Shown here: positions 40,116 to 49,624 of the stretch, piece after piece
Position numbering within the stretch: the stretch's first letter is position 1
How the letters are laid out: each line of letters begins with the position of its first letter
Source of the DNA: an uncultured SAR116 cluster alpha proteobacterium
GTDB lineage: Bacteria; Pseudomonadota; Alphaproteobacteria; Puniceispirillales; Marisalimonadaceae
Direction of reading: 5' to 3'
Assembly: GCA_902625215.1 (NCBI GenBank)
Contig: CACOAO010000006.1
Location: 1 to 64,000, forward strand
Length of the DNA: 64,000 nucleotides
Position numbers and translations under genes: made by a program
Notes under the pieces: generated by a model
Seen by the model: only the letters and a program-made list of their open reading frames with translations
What the model was told of the DNA's origin: nothing
Database searches by the model: none

Positions 40116-41357
40116 CTATTGCAATATTTTTCCAAAAATTGAAGATATTTTTAATAAAATACTATCTTTATTATTTGATGCAGTTAATTGTATAGAACAA
40201 GGTTTTTCACGAGTTCCGTTATAAGGCAGTGATATTGCAGGAAGATCTGATATATTGGCAAGAGAAGTAAAATTAGCTTGATTTAAGGGCTGTTCTTTTT
40301 CAATATTAAATGCCGATTGTGGTGTAGTCGGAGTTAAGATTAAATCAAAGTTTTCAAAATTATTTTGTGTTTTAGTTTTTAATTTTAGTAAATCCTCTTT
40401 AATTTTTTTTATCTCAGTTTTGCTTATATTTTGACCAAATTTTAAATTGGATCTCAGAAGTTTTGTTATTTTGCTTTTATTATTAATTAATAAATCACTA
40501 AAATTTTTAGCTCCTTCATTCTCTACAATTTTTAATAATGCCTTTCTGTGATTGTTTGGATGCCAATAATCTAATTCTTTTTCTATTACCTGAATATTAT
40601 TTTTTTTAAGTAAAAGAATAGCTTTTTTAAAATTTTCTAGAACATCATCTTCAATTTGATCTTCAAAAATTTGAGTTGGTACAATGCATTTAATATTCTG
40701 AGGCAGGCTATAATCTTGATGATTAATTAAATTAAATAAATTATTGATATTACTAATTCTTTTTCCAAAAAAACCTAATGTATCATATGTATTACTTAAT
40801 AAAATTAGGCTTTTATTACTAATAGTATTAGAAGATGGCTTAAAACCAAAAACTCCACAATAAGACGCTGGTATTCTTACTGATCCCATTGTATCTGTTC
40901 CAATAGCGTTATCAACTAACCCAGACGAAATTGCAGCAGCGCTTCCTCCTGATGAGCCTCCGACAGACAAATTTTTGTTTTTAGGGTTAAGACATCTTCC
41001 GTAAAAACTAGATGAGGTATTTCCTCCAAATGCAGCTTCATCCATATTAGTTAATCCAATTACTATTCCACCATTTTTTTTAATTATTTTTATAATTGGA
41101 TCATCTTCAAAAGATGTATTATTTTTAAATTCTTCAATGCCAGCATGAAATGGAAATGAATTAACTTTAATATTTGCTTTTACTGCAATTAACTTCCCGT
41201 CAATTTGAGATAGATTATTTATCCTACTATCTGAATCTCTAGCATGTTTTAATGAAGAATCTATATCTGTATGAATAAAAATTTTGTGTGATTTAAAATT
41301 TTCTAAATATCTAAAAAATTTATTTACTTTGTCTTCAGATGTGTTGTTAATACTCAT
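40116..41357 (-). CDS. Amidase signature family protein
   Basis: 'LIAVKANIKV' Lys, 'SVGGSSGGSAAAISSG', 'GTDTMGSVRIPASYCGVFGFKPS'. Confidence 0.92.
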   Translation of the reverse strand: MSINNTSEDKVNKFFRYLENFKSHKIFIHTDIDSSLKHARDSDSRINNLSQIDGKLIAVKANIKVNSFPFHAGIEEFKNNTSFEDDPIIKIIKKNGGIVIGLTNMDEAAFGGNTSSSFYGRCLNPKNKNLSVGGSSGGSAAAISSGLVDNAIGTDTMGSVRIPASYCGVFGFKPSSNTISNKSLILLSNTYDTLGFFGKRISNINNLFNLINHQDYSLPQNIKCIVPTQIFEDQIEDDVLENFKKAILLLKKNNIQVIEKELDYWHPNNHRKALLKIVENEGAKNFSDLLINNKSKITKLLRSNLKFGQNISKTEIKKIKEDLLKLKTKTQNNFENFDLILTPTTPQSAFNIEKEQPLNQANFTSLANISDLPAISLPYNGTREKPCSIQLTASNNKDSILLKISSIFGKILQ

Positions 41358-41404
41358 CTAAATAATTTATTCTCATGTATCAAAAATTAAAAGGAAAAGT
41401 TTAA

Positions 41405-42076
41405 ATGTCATATGGATTGATTTTTGAGTCTTTAAAAAAAAATAATCTTCAAAATTGGCTTCTTTATACTAAGCATGATTTTTTAAAACAATTGTCAGAT
41501 AATTCATTGAAAAAAAATTGTTTTTTGAATTATTTAAAACAAGACTACCTTTTTCTTATTCAATTTTCTAAAGCCTGGTCTTTAGCAGTTCTAAAATCAG
41601 ACAACTTAGATGAAATGAAAATTTCAGCAAGTACGGTTAATGATCTCATTAATTTTGAAATGCAACTTCACATTGATTTGTGTAATGAATATGGAATTTC
41701 AAAAACTGATTTAGAAAGTACAGATGAACAGAATGAAAATATAGCTTACACTAGGTATGTGCTTGAGTTAGGCTATTCAGGTGATTTTTTAGACTTATTA
41801 TCTGCATTAGCTCCATGTGTCCTTGGGTATGGTGAAATTGGTTCAAATTTAAAGGATTTTAAACCGGATAATTTCATGTATCAAAAATGGATTGAAACTT
41901 ATGCTAGTAATGAATACCAAGAAGTTTGTAAAAATGTATCTCAATTAATAGACAATGCATTTCTAATTAGGCTCGGTGACAATTATAAAGATACATATAA
42001 ATGGGTCCGGGTAAACAAAGTTTTTAAAAAAGCAACTTTGCTTGAAGTTGATTTTTGGAACATGGCATTAAAGTAA
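41405..42076 (+). CDS. TenA-family thiaminase II / aminopyrimidine aminohydrolase
   Basis: 'LKQDYLFLIQFSKAWSLAV', 'LSALAPCVLGYGEIG' including the catalytic Cys. Confidence 0.88.
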   Translation: MSYGLIFESLKKNNLQNWLLYTKHDFLKQLSDNSLKKNCFLNYLKQDYLFLIQFSKAWSLAVLKSDNLDEMKISASTVNDLINFEMQLHIDLCNEYGISKTDLESTDEQNENIAYTRYVLELGYSGDFLDLLSALAPCVLGYGEIGSNLKDFKPDNFMYQKWIETYASNEYQEVCKNVSQLIDNAFLIRLGDNYKDTYKWVRVNKVFKKATLLEVDFWNMALK

Positions 42077-42077
42077 T

Positions 42078-42113
42078 TTAAAAGTGTATTATTTTTTTAA
42101 AATACCCTTTTAA
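42078..42113. terminator. Bidirectional terminator-like hairpin between convergent tenA and PuuD-N-like genes
   Basis: TTAAAAGTGTATT...AAATACCCTTTTAA imperfect inverted repeat with T/A tracts. Confidence 0.5.
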
Positions 42114-42120
42114 AAAGCAA

Positions 42121-42702
42121 CTATGAAAAACTATTTTGTGCCACTGTCATTGCAACTAGCATTGGAATAGATAAAATTGTATTTTTTCTAGAAAATAACA
42201 TTGCTTTCCTTGCAGCATTTGCTTTGGTTTCTGCATCAACTTCCACAATTCCAAGTGCTTTTTTTTGATTAGGCCAAATGACTAACCATACATTTAGAAA
42301 CATTATTAACGCAAGCCACATACCAATTCCAATAGGCCAATGTCCATTTGAAAAAGTCATAGCGTCATGAAGATAACCATTTAGATGAGCTAAAATAAAA
42401 CCTGTTACAACTGTTGCCACTGCTCCCCATCTAAACCACCATAATGCAGCTGGAGCGATAACCTTACTTATTGCAGGTTTTTGATCATCTGGAATATTAG
42501 GTATGTTAGGGATTTGTACAAAATTGAAATAATATAAAATTCCAACCCACATGAGCCCTGATAATACATGCATCCATCTAAGAAGCCACATATTAAAAGC
42601 AGTTTGGTCAAATGATCCTTGAGCCAAAAATAAAATTAATATTATTGCAAAAATAAAGCCTGTTATTACAGCACTTCTTAAATTAGTTAAAATTGAAGAC
42701 AT
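42121..42702 (-). CDS. Urate-oxidase N-terminal-domain (PuuD-N-like) integral membrane protein, no cytochrome c domain
   Basis: 'WLLRWMHVLSGLMWVGILYYFNFVQIP', 'APAALWWFRWGAVATVVTGF', 'LVIWPNQKKALG'. Confidence 0.8.
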   Translation of the reverse strand: MSSILTNLRSAVITGFIFAIILILFLAQGSFDQTAFNMWLLRWMHVLSGLMWVGILYYFNFVQIPNIPNIPDDQKPAISKVIAPAALWWFRWGAVATVVTGFILAHLNGYLHDAMTFSNGHWPIGIGMWLALIMFLNVWLVIWPNQKKALGIVEVDAETKANAARKAMLFSRKNTILSIPMLVAMTVAQNSFS

Positions 42703-42730
42703 AAGTTTTCTCCCAAGACTATTAACTTAT

Positions 42731-42751
42731 ATTCTATAATGTATATAGAAT
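42731..42751. promoter_or_regulatory. Inverted repeat in divergent promoter region (candidate operator)
   Basis: ATTCTATA-ATGTA-TATAGAAT between the divergent genes starting at 42702 (-) and 42840 (+). Confidence 0.45.
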
Positions 42752-42839
42752 TTTTATTAACTCATAGCATTATTGTATTTATGGAAGTTTTTATTAATTT
42801 ATATTATCATAAAGTATATAAATTTTGAGGACATAAAAA

Positions 42840-44330
42840 ATGAATATGTTTGACATTCATATTAAAAATGGAGAAATAATCGATGGTACAGGTGCTCCAA
42901 AATTTAGGTCTGATATTGTTATTGATAAAGGAAAAATAATAGGGGTCTTTCCTCCTGAAAATGGTGATGCACGAGATCCATCAGAAAATCATTTTTTATC
43001 AAACTTTAAAGCAAAACATACGATAAATGCAGAAAGCAAGATTATTTCACCAGGATTTATCGATGTACATACACACGATGATGATAATGTCTTTCTAGAC
43101 CCGTCAATGTCTTCAAAAATAAGTCAAGGAGTTACAACTTGTGTTGCAGGTAATTGTGGTATTAGTTTAGCACCATTTAGTTATAAGGGTGAAGTTCCAG
43201 CTCCAATAGCACTTCTAGGTAAATCAGAAGTATTTAGGTTTCCACGCGTAAGCGATTATAAGGAAGAGTTTGACAACAAACCAAGTTCTGTAAATTTGGC
43301 CCTGTTAACTGGACATTCTATGCTGAGAGTTGAGGCTATGAATGGTGAATTTGCTAGACCAGCAACAACAAAAGAAATTTCTAAAATGGTTGATAAGCTG
43401 AAATTTGCTCTTGAGGATGGTTCTATTGGTCTGTCTACCGGTTTGGCTTACCCTGCGGCAAATGACGCTCCTACGTCAGAAATTATAGAGTTAGCAAAAA
43501 TATTACCTGAATTTGATGGAATTTTCACAACACACATGCGTAATGAAGCAGTTGATGTTATAAAATCTGTAATTGAAACTATTAACATATCATCTAAAGC
43601 TAAAGTTAGAACTGTAATCTCTCATCATAAATGTGCGGGAAGAGAAAATTGGGGAAAAAGTAAAAAAACATTAGAATTAATTGGAGAAGCTAAAAAGAAT
43701 AATTTTCTTGATCTTGACTGTTATCCATACACTGCCAGCTCAACCATGTTATTAAAGAGCTTTGTTAAGCGCGCAGATAAAGTTTTAGTTACATGGTCTG
43801 ATAATTATCCTGATATTTCTGGACAAGATTTGAATGACTTGGCTCAACAATTTGGAACTAGTATTGACGAAACAATTGATAAATTATATCCAGCAGGGGC
43901 TATTTATTTTCAAATGGATGATCAAGACTTAAACAGAATTTTACAATTTCCAGGTTCTATGATCGGATCTGACGGCATACCAGGAGATCGGCATCCTCAT
44001 CCACGTTTGTGGGGCACTTTTCCTAGAGTTTTAGGTAAATATTCTAGAGAGATGCAACTTTTCCCACTTGAAGAGGCAGTTTATAAAATGACTGGTAAAA
44101 GTGCTTCGGTTTTTGGTCTTGAAAAAAGAGGGATAATTGATGTTGGCAATTATGCAGACTTAGTTATCTTTAATCCTGAAACAGTTATTGATAAAGCATC
44201 ATATCAATCACCTAAACTTCATGCTGATGGCATTGAAAATGTTCTTGTAAACGGAGAGGTTGTTTGGCAAGAAGATAGCGCTACACAAAATAGACCAGGA
44301 ATGTTTTTAGAAGGTAAAAATTTTAACTAA
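42840..44330 (+). CDS. N-acyl-D-amino-acid deacylase / D-aminoacylase-like amidohydrolase
   Basis: 'SPGFIDVHTHDD', 'CVAGNCGISLAP', 'GSIGLSTGLAYP', 'MIGSDGIPGDRHPHPRLWGTFPRVLG'. Confidence 0.93.
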   Translation: MNMFDIHIKNGEIIDGTGAPKFRSDIVIDKGKIIGVFPPENGDARDPSENHFLSNFKAKHTINAESKIISPGFIDVHTHDDDNVFLDPSMSSKISQGVTTCVAGNCGISLAPFSYKGEVPAPIALLGKSEVFRFPRVSDYKEEFDNKPSSVNLALLTGHSMLRVEAMNGEFARPATTKEISKMVDKLKFALEDGSIGLSTGLAYPAANDAPTSEIIELAKILPEFDGIFTTHMRNEAVDVIKSVIETINISSKAKVRTVISHHKCAGRENWGKSKKTLELIGEAKKNNFLDLDCYPYTASSTMLLKSFVKRADKVLVTWSDNYPDISGQDLNDLAQQFGTSIDETIDKLYPAGAIYFQMDDQDLNRILQFPGSMIGSDGIPGDRHPHPRLWGTFPRVLGKYSREMQLFPLEEAVYKMTGKSASVFGLEKRGIIDVGNYADLVIFNPETVIDKASYQSPKLHADGIENVLVNGEVVWQEDSATQNRPGMFLEGKNFN

Positions 44331-44331
44331 T

Positions 44332-44859
44332 CTAAACTATTTTTTCTAAATCTTTGTATTTAACTGGTTTAAATCCAAATTTTTGGTATAGGTAAATTGC
44401 ATTCTTATGATCAAGAGAGCAGGTATTTACAGTTAATTTCTCTATTTTCCTACTGTCCCATGCTGTCAATATAGCTGTTTGTAATAAATATTTTCCTAAC
44501 CCTATCCCAATTGCTTCTTCAACTAAACCAAAAAAACTAAGGTCACAAATATCTTTTTTTCTATAATCTAACATATAGAAACCAACAGGCCATCCGTCTT
44601 TTATCAGCGTGTAAAGTAATACATTTTTATCATTTACAAACTTATTAATTTCATTATCACTTTTTCTTAGCCAATCCGTCCAATAATAATTTTTTCCAAC
44701 TTGTTTGTAAAAAAATAAAAAATACCAAGATGGAAAACTCTCAGCTAACAATATATTAAGCTTATGTTTTAAATTTTTTGGCCAATCAAATTTTGGTCGA
44801 TTGTCCATTTCTAAATATGTTACACGGTATTTTAGTGTTTCTTGTATATTTTTATTCAT
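44332..44859 (-). CDS. GNAT family N-acetyltransferase
   Basis: 'EAIGIGLGKYLLQTAILTAW', 'LDHKNAIYLYQKFGFKPV'. Confidence 0.88.
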   Translation of the reverse strand: MNKNIQETLKYRVTYLEMDNRPKFDWPKNLKHKLNILLAESFPSWYFLFFYKQVGKNYYWTDWLRKSDNEINKFVNDKNVLLYTLIKDGWPVGFYMLDYRKKDICDLSFFGLVEEAIGIGLGKYLLQTAILTAWDSRKIEKLTVNTCSLDHKNAIYLYQKFGFKPVKYKDLEKIV

Positions 44860-44952
44860 TTAAAACAAACTTTCAATTTACTTTCACTTTAGTTTTTTGC
44901 ACTATTATAAATCAATTTTTAAATTAATTAACAACTTTTCTCTGGAGTAAAA

Positions 44953-46449
44953 ATGAAATTAATCGATCACTTTATTGATGGCAAAAGTCCTAATTTTCCT
45001 GAACTTTCTTCTACACCTGTGTTTAATCCTGCATCAGGAGAAGAAATTTCCAGAGTTGTATCAGGAACTGCTGAATGTATAAACAAAGCGGTTAATTCTG
45101 CAAAAGAAATATTCCCAGATTGGTCGGCAACAACTCCATTAGTTAGAGCAAGGAAAATGTTTAAGTTAAAAGAGTTGATTGAATTTAGGCAGAATGAATT
45201 AGCCAAGTTAATCTCACAAGAACATGGAAAGACTTTTGATGATGCATTAGGAGAAATTGGCAGGGGATTAGAAGTTGTTGAATTTGCATGTGGAATACCT
45301 AATCATCTTGCTGGTAATTATACTAGTAATGTTGGTAGATCTATCGATAGTTGGTCTGATTATCAACCGATGGGGATTTGTGCAGGTATAACACCGTTTA
45401 ATTTTCCAGTGATGGTTCCAATGTGGATGTTTCCAGTAGCAATTGCATGCGGTAATTGCTTTATACTAAAACCTTCTGAAAGAGACCCAAGTTCAACAAG
45501 GTTGTTATCTGAAATTGTTTTAGAAGCTGGAATACCACCGGGAGTTTTAAATTTAGTTAATGGTGGAAAAGAAACAGTAGATGCTATTTTACAACATGAA
45601 GATATAAGTGGTGTAAGTTTTGTAGGCTCTACACCTATAGCTGAGTATGTTTATAGGGAGGCAGCTAAATATGGCAAAAAAGTTCAAGCTATGGGAGGAG
45701 CGAAGAACCACATGGTTGTAATGCCAGATGCTGATATGGAGATGGTAGGTGATGCAATTATGGGCTCAGTATTTGGGTCTGCTGGAGAAAGATGCATGGC
45801 TATTTCAGTTGTGGTTCCAGTTGGTGAAGGAACCGGTGACAAAATAAAAGAAATAGTTAAGCCAAAAATTGAAAATTTGAAAATAGGACCTGGTTTAGAT
45901 CCTGATTCAGAAATGGGACCCTTAGTCACTTCTGATCATCTTAAGAAAGTCCAAAATTACATTGATAAAGGTGTCGAAGAGGGTGCCCAATTAGTTGTAG
46001 ATGGAAGAAATTTGAAGCTTCAAGGGTATGAAAATGGTTTTTTTATTGGTGGTTCATTCTTTGACAACGTTACAACTGATATGTCCATTTATAAAGAAGA
46101 AATTTTTGGTCCGGTTTTGTCAATGGTTAGAGCTAAAGATTTTGATTATGCTTTAGATATTGTAAACAAACATGAATATGGTAATGGAACAGCAATTTTT
46201 ACTTCGAATGGCGGTGTTGCAAGAAAATTCTCAAATGAGTGCCAAATTGGCATGGTAGGTGTAAATGTACCTATTCCTGTTCCAGTGGCATATCATTCTT
46301 TTGGTGGATGGAAAAGATCTGCATTTGGAGGTCATGGCGTTTATGGAATGGAAGCTGTAAGGTTTTATACTAGACTCAAAACAGTCACAGGAAGATGGCC
46401 TTCTGGCCATCATTCTGGTGCTCAATACACATTTCCTAGTAATAATTAA
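44953..46449 (+). CDS. mmsA: CoA-acylating methylmalonate-semialdehyde dehydrogenase
   Basis: 'FNFPVMVPMWMFPVAIACGNCFILKPSERDPS', 'GSAGERCMAISV', 'QAMGGAKNHMVVMPDADM'. Confidence 0.93.
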   Translation: MKLIDHFIDGKSPNFPELSSTPVFNPASGEEISRVVSGTAECINKAVNSAKEIFPDWSATTPLVRARKMFKLKELIEFRQNELAKLISQEHGKTFDDALGEIGRGLEVVEFACGIPNHLAGNYTSNVGRSIDSWSDYQPMGICAGITPFNFPVMVPMWMFPVAIACGNCFILKPSERDPSSTRLLSEIVLEAGIPPGVLNLVNGGKETVDAILQHEDISGVSFVGSTPIAEYVYREAAKYGKKVQAMGGAKNHMVVMPDADMEMVGDAIMGSVFGSAGERCMAISVVVPVGEGTGDKIKEIVKPKIENLKIGPGLDPDSEMGPLVTSDHLKKVQNYIDKGVEEGAQLVVDGRNLKLQGYENGFFIGGSFFDNVTTDMSIYKEEIFGPVLSMVRAKDFDYALDIVNKHEYGNGTAIFTSNGGVARKFSNECQIGMVGVNVPIPVPVAYHSFGGWKRSAFGGHGVYGMEAVRFYTRLKTVTGRWPSGHHSGAQYTFPSNN

Positions 46450-47024
46450 CTTTTGAGCATTTTAGAAAAATCTTTTATTTCTGGCAATGGCCATTTATCA
46501 GTATCATTTGGCACTTTAAATACATTAAGTGTCATTGAAATTAAGCTGTAATAACCGCAGATGCCAACAATGTCTATTGCCGCTGTTTCATCGAGTGTGT
46601 TTACAAGATTATTATAAGTATTATCAGAAACGTTTTTTAAAATATTAGCTTCAGCAGCAAAATCAAAAACAGCTTCTTCTTCTGTTTTTGTAAAATTTGG
46701 CCTCTGTCCTATGCTAATTGTATCTACATGTTTTGGATCTATTCCACCTTCAATTGCCAATGGTGCGTGATGCTCCCATTCAAATGCGGATGACCAGACT
46801 CTTCCAGTAGTTATAATAGCTAATTCAGATAAACCTTTTGATAATGATGTTCCATATCTTGCGTATTCTCCAACTGTTTGGGCACTTCTTGCCAAGCCAG
46901 GATTGTTAAGCCAAATTCTAAGTGGGCCAACTACATGACCTCTTGGGCCATTCACAATAGTGTCGTGGATTTCTTTTTGTTCTGCAGTTAAATTTTCTAC
47001 TGTCCAATCTTTAATTCGTGTCAT
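46446..47024 (-). CDS. Carboxymuconolactone decarboxylase family protein
   Basis: 'GTSLSKGLSELAIITTGRVWSSAFEWEHHAPLAIEGGI' CMD motif. Confidence 0.85.
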   Translation of the reverse strand: MTRIKDWTVENLTAEQKEIHDTIVNGPRGHVVGPLRIWLNNPGLARSAQTVGEYARYGTSLSKGLSELAIITTGRVWSSAFEWEHHAPLAIEGGIDPKHVDTISIGQRPNFTKTEEEAVFDFAAEANILKNVSDNTYNNLVNTLDETAAIDIVGICGYYSLISMTLNVFKVPNDTDKWPLPEIKDFSKMLKS

Positions 47025-47034
47025 AAATATTCCT

Positions 47035-48183
47035 TTATAAATACGTTAATTTTTCTAATAAAACTTCGTCACTATATTGCCATCCTAGTAATGATATACC
47101 AATAGGGCCAGTATTATCTTTAAATTTTGGCATCGATATTTGCGGCCTTGATGTCATTCCAGCTATCGATGTGAACTCCATTAATTTTTTCCTATGTGAA
47201 GCTAATTGCTCATCACTTTGGCCACATTTTGGTGGTGAAAAAGGTGTTGTTGGGAAAAGAGCAATTATTCCTTTTGGCAACGATTTATCAATTTCTAATT
47301 TAAGGTTTTCTCTAAACTTTTGAGCTTTATTAATCTCGAAGTTTGTTATTTTCATTGCCATTTCAATTCTATTATTTATTTCAGGTGATATTTTAGGCTT
47401 ATATTTTAAAATCCAAGGAATAACACATTTCTTTATCTCACCACCTTGAAGAATTCTAAAATTATCGGCAATTATATCTTTAGAATGTTTTGATAAGCGA
47501 ACTGTTTTTATTTCTGGGAAATGATTATTTATATATTTATAAAAAAGATTGCTAATTTCAGGATTTACTAATTCTAAAAGATCTTTTGGTATTACAAATT
47601 CTTTAAATTTAATGTCTGTTTTATCATTAAAATTTAAAAGAATTTGTCCAATTTTGTTAAAGATTTTAATGTCTTTAGAAAACCAACCTATAGTATCAAA
47701 ACTTGGAGCCATTGGATAAACATCATCTGTTTTAATTCTATTATGTGTTGGTCTTATTCCAAATAAGCCACAAAAAGATGCAGGCACCCTCACAGAGCCG
47801 CCAGTATCAGAGCCAATTGAAAAATCATATAAGTCAGTTGTTAATGCAGCTGCTGATCCAGAGCTTGATCCTCCAGGCACAAAACCAGGAGCATTCAAGT
47901 TAGTTGGTGTGCCGTAGTGAGCATTTTCACCAATCAAAGAATAAAAAAACTCATCACATATAGTTATTCCTTTCAAAGTTGCACCTGCATTTAAAATATT
48001 TTTTAAGAAGGGTGCATAATCATATGCTAGTTGACATTTTTGATAAAAATCAGGATTACCACAAGATGTTTTATGGCCTTTAATCTTACACATATCTTTA
48101 ACTACAAAATTTAGATTACTTAATAATCCATTTTTGTTTATTTGAATATCCATCTTTGGACTGTGTGGCATCAAAAAATTCAT
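47035..48183 (-). CDS. Amidase signature family protein
   Basis: 'VPGGSSSGSAAALTTDLYDFSIGSDTGGSVRVPASFCGLFGIRPT'. Confidence 0.92.
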   Translation of the reverse strand: MNFLMPHSPKMDIQINKNGLLSNLNFVVKDMCKIKGHKTSCGNPDFYQKCQLAYDYAPFLKNILNAGATLKGITICDEFFYSLIGENAHYGTPTNLNAPGFVPGGSSSGSAAALTTDLYDFSIGSDTGGSVRVPASFCGLFGIRPTHNRIKTDDVYPMAPSFDTIGWFSKDIKIFNKIGQILLNFNDKTDIKFKEFVIPKDLLELVNPEISNLFYKYINNHFPEIKTVRLSKHSKDIIADNFRILQGGEIKKCVIPWILKYKPKISPEINNRIEMAMKITNFEINKAQKFRENLKLEIDKSLPKGIIALFPTTPFSPPKCGQSDEQLASHRKKLMEFTSIAGMTSRPQISMPKFKDNTGPIGISLLGWQYSDEVLLEKLTYL

Positions 48184-48255
48184 GTTTTATCTATAAAGTT
48201 TTAAGTATTTATAATTTTATGATTAACATATAATTAGATATAGGATAATAAAATT

Positions 48256-48763
48256 ATGATTCTTAAAGATTATATTGAAGAAATTCCAAACTTTTCAGTA
48301 AAGGGTGTTTTATATTAATATCAGTCCTTTATTAGAAAATTATCAAGAAATGCATTACGTTAAGACATCTTTTTTAGATATAATAAAGTCTTGTGATGTT
48401 GATTATTTTAGTAGAATTGACGCTAGAGGTTTTTTGTTTTCTACATTGTTAGCTGATGCTTTATGTGTTGGCTCTTTTATGATTAGAAAAGAAGGAAAAT
48501 TGCTTGGTGAAGTAATTACAAAAAAATACAGTTTAGAGTATGGTTCTTCAAAATTGTCTATTAAAAAAAATGTTAATTTAAAAAATAAAAACATAATTTT
48601 AGTTGATGATCTATTGGCTACTGGTGGAACTTTAAAATGTACTGAAGAGTTGGTAAATATTGCAGGAGGCAACGTGTTATTATTATTAACTGTTATAGAG
48701 CTAACAAAATTAACTGGTTATAAAATTTTAAATTCAAAAGTGCATTCTTTGGTAAAGTATTAA
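48256..48763 (+). pseudogene. apt: Adenine phosphoribosyltransferase split by an apparent frameshift
   Basis: Frame 1 (48256-48318) encodes MILKDYIEEIPNFSVKGVLY*; frame 2 continues YINISPLLENY...RIDARGFLF...IILVDDLLATGGT...; adding 'TA' to the TATA tract at ~48312 restores KGVLYINISPLL. Confidence 0.85.
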
Positions 48764-48827
48764 GGAGTGTTTGATAAAAAAGTAAAAATAAATAATTTAA
48801 ATATTAAGTGTTAACGTTGAATATAAA

Positions 48828-48851
48828 AAAAGGTGCTTTTTAGCACCTTTT
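48828..48851. terminator. Bidirectional rho-independent terminator between apt and sodB
   Basis: AAAAGGTGCT-TTTT-AGCACCTTTT with flanking A and T tracts. Confidence 0.85.
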
Positions 48852-48872
48852 ATTTTTATTTTATTAGACAAT

Positions 48873-49472
48873 TTAAAGTCTTGAAGCCACATTTTCCCAA
48901 TTAACCAAATTATCAACGAAATTCTTTAGGTATACAGGTCTCTTATTTCTAAAGTCTATATAATATGAATGCTCCCATACATCACAACCTAGAAGTGCAG
49001 TTTGTCCAAAGCATACAGGATTTACACCATTTTCAGTTTTAGTTACTTTCAGGCCTCCATCTTGATCTTTTATTAGCCAGCACCAGCCAGATCCAAATTG
49101 TGTTGCGCCAGCATTGCAAAATTCTTCCTTGAATTTATCTATACTTCCAAAAGATTCATTTATTGCATTTTCTAATTCTGAGGGCATGCCAACTTTCGAA
49201 GGGCCCATCATTTGCCAAAATTGTTCATGATTCCAATGTTGTGATACATTATTGAAAATTCCACTTTGGGCTACACTTTTTGCATCATATGTGCCTACAA
49301 TTATTTCTTCTAAACTTTTATTTTCCCATTCGGTTCCTTTAAGTAAGTTGTTCCCGTTATCCACATATGCCTTGTGATGAATATCATGATGATATTCCAT
49401 TGTTTCTTTACTCATACCATTTTCTGCAAGTGCATCTATTGCATATGGCAATTCTGACAATATTAAACTCAT
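48873..49472 (-). CDS. sodB: Superoxide dismutase [Fe] type
   Basis: 'LPYAIDALAENGMSKETMEYHHDIHHKAYVDNGNNLL', 'FGSGWCWLI', 'DVWEHSYYIDFRNKR'. Confidence 0.95.
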   Translation of the reverse strand: MSLILSELPYAIDALAENGMSKETMEYHHDIHHKAYVDNGNNLLKGTEWENKSLEEIIVGTYDAKSVAQSGIFNNVSQHWNHEQFWQMMGPSKVGMPSELENAINESFGSIDKFKEEFCNAGATQFGSGWCWLIKDQDGGLKVTKTENGVNPVCFGQTALLGCDVWEHSYYIDFRNKRPVYLKNFVDNLVNWENVASRL

Positions 49473-49624
49473 AAATTTCTCCTGATTTGTTTTAATAGAA
49501 ATAATTCTAATTGTTAGTTTTACAAGTAATTAATTATAAAACGTTGATTTTGATCATCATAAATTCTAATTTGAATTAAGTCATTATAAAATGTAATGAT
49601 TTTTTAAGAATTTAGGGGAATACA

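Noticed and set aside
41358-41404. TPP riboswitch upstream of tenA
   Set aside because: 47-bp gap is too short and lacks THI-box-like sequence.
44967-46425. Antisense ORFs (44967-45206, 45684-45929, 46231-46425) opposite mmsA
   Set aside because: Fortuitous open frames within a strongly conserved dehydrogenase gene.
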